Assembly (NCBI GenBank): GCA_964499285.1
Contig: CAZCLA010000015.1
Location: forward strand, 1 to 64,000
DNA from: JAGFIY01 sp964499285
Lineage (GTDB): Bacteria; Bacteroidota; Ignavibacteria; Ignavibacteriales; Melioribacteraceae
Direction: 5' to 3'
Length of the DNA stretch: 64,000 nt
Part shown: one piece after another, positions 62,202 to 64,000 of the stretch
How the letters are laid out: each line of letters begins with the position of its first letter
How positions within the stretch are numbered: the first letter of the stretch is position 1
The notes under the pieces: model-generated
Seen by the model: the letters and a program-made list of their open reading frames with translations, nothing else
What the model was told of the DNA's origin: nothing
Database searches by the model: none
Position numbers and translations under genes: made by a program

Positions 62202-63542
62202 TTAATCTGGAATAAACTTGCTAATATATTTTTTGACATCAAACTTGCGCTTGCAGCCGTTGTAATTCATATATCTAATTTTACCGAAAACCGGTCGTTC
62301 AGTCCAAGCTCTGTCATGAACTCCACCAATAGACCAAGCAATTCCTGTATATCCGTTCGGGTCTCGCCCGTCAAGTTCGTATTTATCGTTAAGCTTAATT
62401 GCAGTTTCCATCGCTTCTTCGGGAGAATTTGTCCATTCCAAAATTTTCTTTGCCCAATACATTCTCATATAGCCATGCATCTTTCCCGTAGAGACCATTT
62501 CGATTTGTGCCGCATTCCATAAGTTGTCGTGAGTTTCTGCATTTTCAAATTGCGCAAAGGAATATAAATATTCGCGTTTATCCGCTCTGTGTTCATCCAA
62601 TGTTTTTTTTGCCCAGGGGTGAAATCCATCAAATGAGTCGTAATTTAAGTTGTAGAAACAGAAATTTTCTGCAAGTTCTCTTCTTATAATAAGTTCTTCG
62701 AGAAAAGCTTCACGATTTTCGTTATGACCTCCTAGCCGATTTACAATCAAAGCAATTCGCTGAGCAGAGATCTGACCGAAATGAAGGAATGGAGAAAGAT
62801 TTGATAATGCATCAATATTAGGATCATTTCTGTCTAAAGAATATTTTTCAATTTTATTGTTGATAAAATTTTCCAGCACTCTATGGGCAGATGTTTCCCC
62901 AGGTTTTATCCAATCAACAACACCAACTTTATTGTTTACATTTACCGATTTATTAATTTTATCCCAATCACAGGTTGGAAAGTCTTCGGTTTTTTTCATC
63001 TTTTCAATTTTTGGAAACTCATCAAGAAATTCGGGAAGCAGCTTTGAAATCTTGGGACGAATAGTATAAGCAGCAAACTCAAGCTTGTCCGAGGCAGTCC
63101 AGACGGGGACAATATTGTGTGCATCAACTTCGTAAAAACTGCATGTTATGTTTTTCTTTATTTCTTCCTTCCAAGTTTTTATGATTTTTAAAGGATTCAT
63201 ATCTGTAAAAAGAACAGCGGAATTATTTTTATTAACAAACTCGGAAATATTTTTGACGGGATCCCCCTGAAGAACGATTAACGGAATATTGTATTGTAAT
63301 AAGTTTTTCTCGATTTCTTTAAGACCGTTTAGCATAAAATCATATTGTCTTATTCCAGCTTCAAGAAAATCTGTAACAAGGTTAAAAATTATAAAAAGAT
63401 TTTTCCCTTTGGAAAGCGAGTACTTCTGTGCGGCATCTAATGCCCAGTTATCGTTTGAACGCTGTTCGCGCTGCATCCAATAAACTACTGGCCCAACGCC
63501 TTCGGTTCCGGCTTTTATTTTTCTGATTCTTTTTTTATTCAT
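62202..63542 (-). CDS. class II CPD DNA photolyase
   Basis: This 446-residue flavoprotein uses blue/near-UV light to split cyclobutane pyrimidine dimers. Class II signatures are VVYWMQREQRSNDNWAL at the N-terminus, LSPFLHFGQISAQR, GKMHGYMRMYWAKKILEW and the C-terminal DGRDPNGYTGIAWSIGG with DRAWTERPVFGKIRYMN. Its placement next to CarH and carotenoid genes fits a light-protection locus. No clear CarH-type site pair was found in its own upstream region. Confidence 0.95.
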   Translation of the reverse strand: MNKKRIRKIKAGTEGVGPVVYWMQREQRSNDNWALDAAQKYSLSKGKNLFIIFNLVTDFLEAGIRQYDFMLNGLKEIEKNLLQYNIPLIVLQGDPVKNISEFVNKNNSAVLFTDMNPLKIIKTWKEEIKKNITCSFYEVDAHNIVPVWTASDKLEFAAYTIRPKISKLLPEFLDEFPKIEKMKKTEDFPTCDWDKINKSVNVNNKVGVVDWIKPGETSAHRVLENFINNKIEKYSLDRNDPNIDALSNLSPFLHFGQISAQRIALIVNRLGGHNENREAFLEELIIRRELAENFCFYNLNYDSFDGFHPWAKKTLDEHRADKREYLYSFAQFENAETHDNLWNAAQIEMVSTGKMHGYMRMYWAKKILEWTNSPEEAMETAIKLNDKYELDGRDPNGYTGIAWSIGGVHDRAWTERPVFGKIRYMNYNGCKRKFDVKKYISKFIPD

Positions 63543-63648
63543 ATTCTCAAAACATAATTAAAAACCAAATTCCGGCAAAGAAATTGGAAAACAAATGTCG
63601 AGTTTGGTAACTTAAAAAAGCAATTCTCCAACAAATACAGGTCAATAG

Positions 63649-64000
63649 ATGAAAAAAGCAAAATTATTATTGCTGTTTGTAATACTTACAATTTCTTTGG
63701 GAATGATTTCGAGCGCTCCCGAAGAAGGGATGTATCCACTGAGTGAAATCGAAAACATTGATTTGGTTGAAGCCGGCTTAAAAATTGATCCAAAGGAAAT
63801 TTATAATCCGGACGGAGTCAGTCTTATCGATGCACTGGTTAAAATCAATGGTTGTACTGGTTCATTTGTTTCCGGCGACGGACTTGTCATTACAAACCAC
63901 CATTGTGCTTTCGGAGCTATAAGACAAGCAAGCACACCGGAAGAAAATTATTTGGAAAACGGATTTTTGGCAGAAACGAGAGAAAAAGAAATTCCTGCCC
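63649..64000 (+). CDS. S46 family dipeptidyl-peptidase, N-terminal part only
   Basis: 117 residues are visible: a signal peptide (LLLLFVILTISLGMISSA), then EEGMYPLSEIENIDL and SGDGLVITNHHCAFGAIRQAS. TNHHC carries the catalytic His of the S46 (DPP7/DPP11) family. The gene runs off the window, so the Asp, the Ser and substrate specificity cannot be seen. Such periplasmic enzymes feed dipeptides in Bacteroidota. Confidence 0.9.
   Translation, partial: MKKAKLLLLFVILTISLGMISSAPEEGMYPLSEIENIDLVEAGLKIDPKEIYNPDGVSLIDALVKINGCTGSFVSGDGLVITNHHCAFGAIRQASTPEENYLENGFLAETREKEIPA

Overview
The window is a 64 kb, A+T-rich bacterial chromosome segment. It most resembles the Ignavibacteria/Chlorobiota branch of the Bacteroidota group. 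The grounds are: four secreted proteins ending in a type IX secretion (T9SS) sorting domain of the NYPNPFNP / YDILGRE / KKMILLR type; a Bacteroidota-style promoter consensus (TAnnTTTG); SusC-like TonB receptor architecture; and many small 'CSEDD' lipoproteins. The lineage is inferred from these traits, not from a marker-gene tree. Four runs of exactly 100 N show a scaffolded draft assembly. One of them is an artefact, because its two flanks are a 55-bp exact duplicate, and collapsing it repairs a broken M1 peptidase gene.

Layout. 1-3.3 kb: secreted peptidases (S8, cut by the window edge; M1). 3.3-4.5 kb: a trans-sulfuration PLP enzyme. 4.7-13.8 kb: the replication-origin block gyrA, gyrB, DUF721/DciA-like, recF, dnaN, dnaA, all on the minus strand. 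DnaA-box clusters lie both between dnaN and dnaA and upstream of dnaA. 13.8-16.6 kb: sugar epimerase, asparaginase and a DUF2971 protein. 16.6-21.1 kb: GH20 hexosaminidase and ADP-forming acyl-CoA synthetase. 21.2-34.9 kb: aerobic phenylacetate catabolism (paaABCD, then paaG, paaH, paaI, paaJ, paaY). It has outer-membrane proteins and several unexpected passengers, and paaE, paaK, paaF and paaZ are not in the window. recQ and a thioredoxin sit between the two halves. 35-38.3 kb: a PagL-like lipid A deacylase candidate, two small lipoproteins and an AI-2E family permease. 38.5-50.6 kb: a TonB receptor and four T9SS cargo proteins, the last two being tandem paralogues. 50.7-52.2 kb: a GlmU-like nucleotidyltransferase.

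52.5-63.5 kb is the most interesting part: an apparent light-responsive regulon. A MerR-type regulator with the complete set of CarH adenosylcobalamin-photoreceptor residues (Trp153, His154, Glu163-His164, His200) faces a roughly 7.5 kb minus-strand operon. That operon reads DUF4397 lipoprotein, SRPBCC protein, fasciclin protein, crtI, crtB, a fused CrtYcd-type lycopene cyclase, a Rieske oxygenase and a CrtU/CruE-like ring desaturase. The divergent intergenic region carries two mirror-image promoters. Each has a 17-bp spacer between TTGACA and TAnnTTTG, and each is overlaid by the same tandem 11-bp-phased site (TTGACAA-N4-TAGACAA). This is what a CarH tetramer operator should look like. A class II DNA photolyase and an EamA transporter follow. 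The inferred logic is: light breaks down the B12-bound repressor, derepressing carotenoid synthesis and CarH itself. The CrtU-like/Rieske pair suggests that the pigment is an aromatic, possibly oxidised, carotenoid in what otherwise looks like a heterotroph.

All function calls are from motifs and remembered family features; no searches were run.
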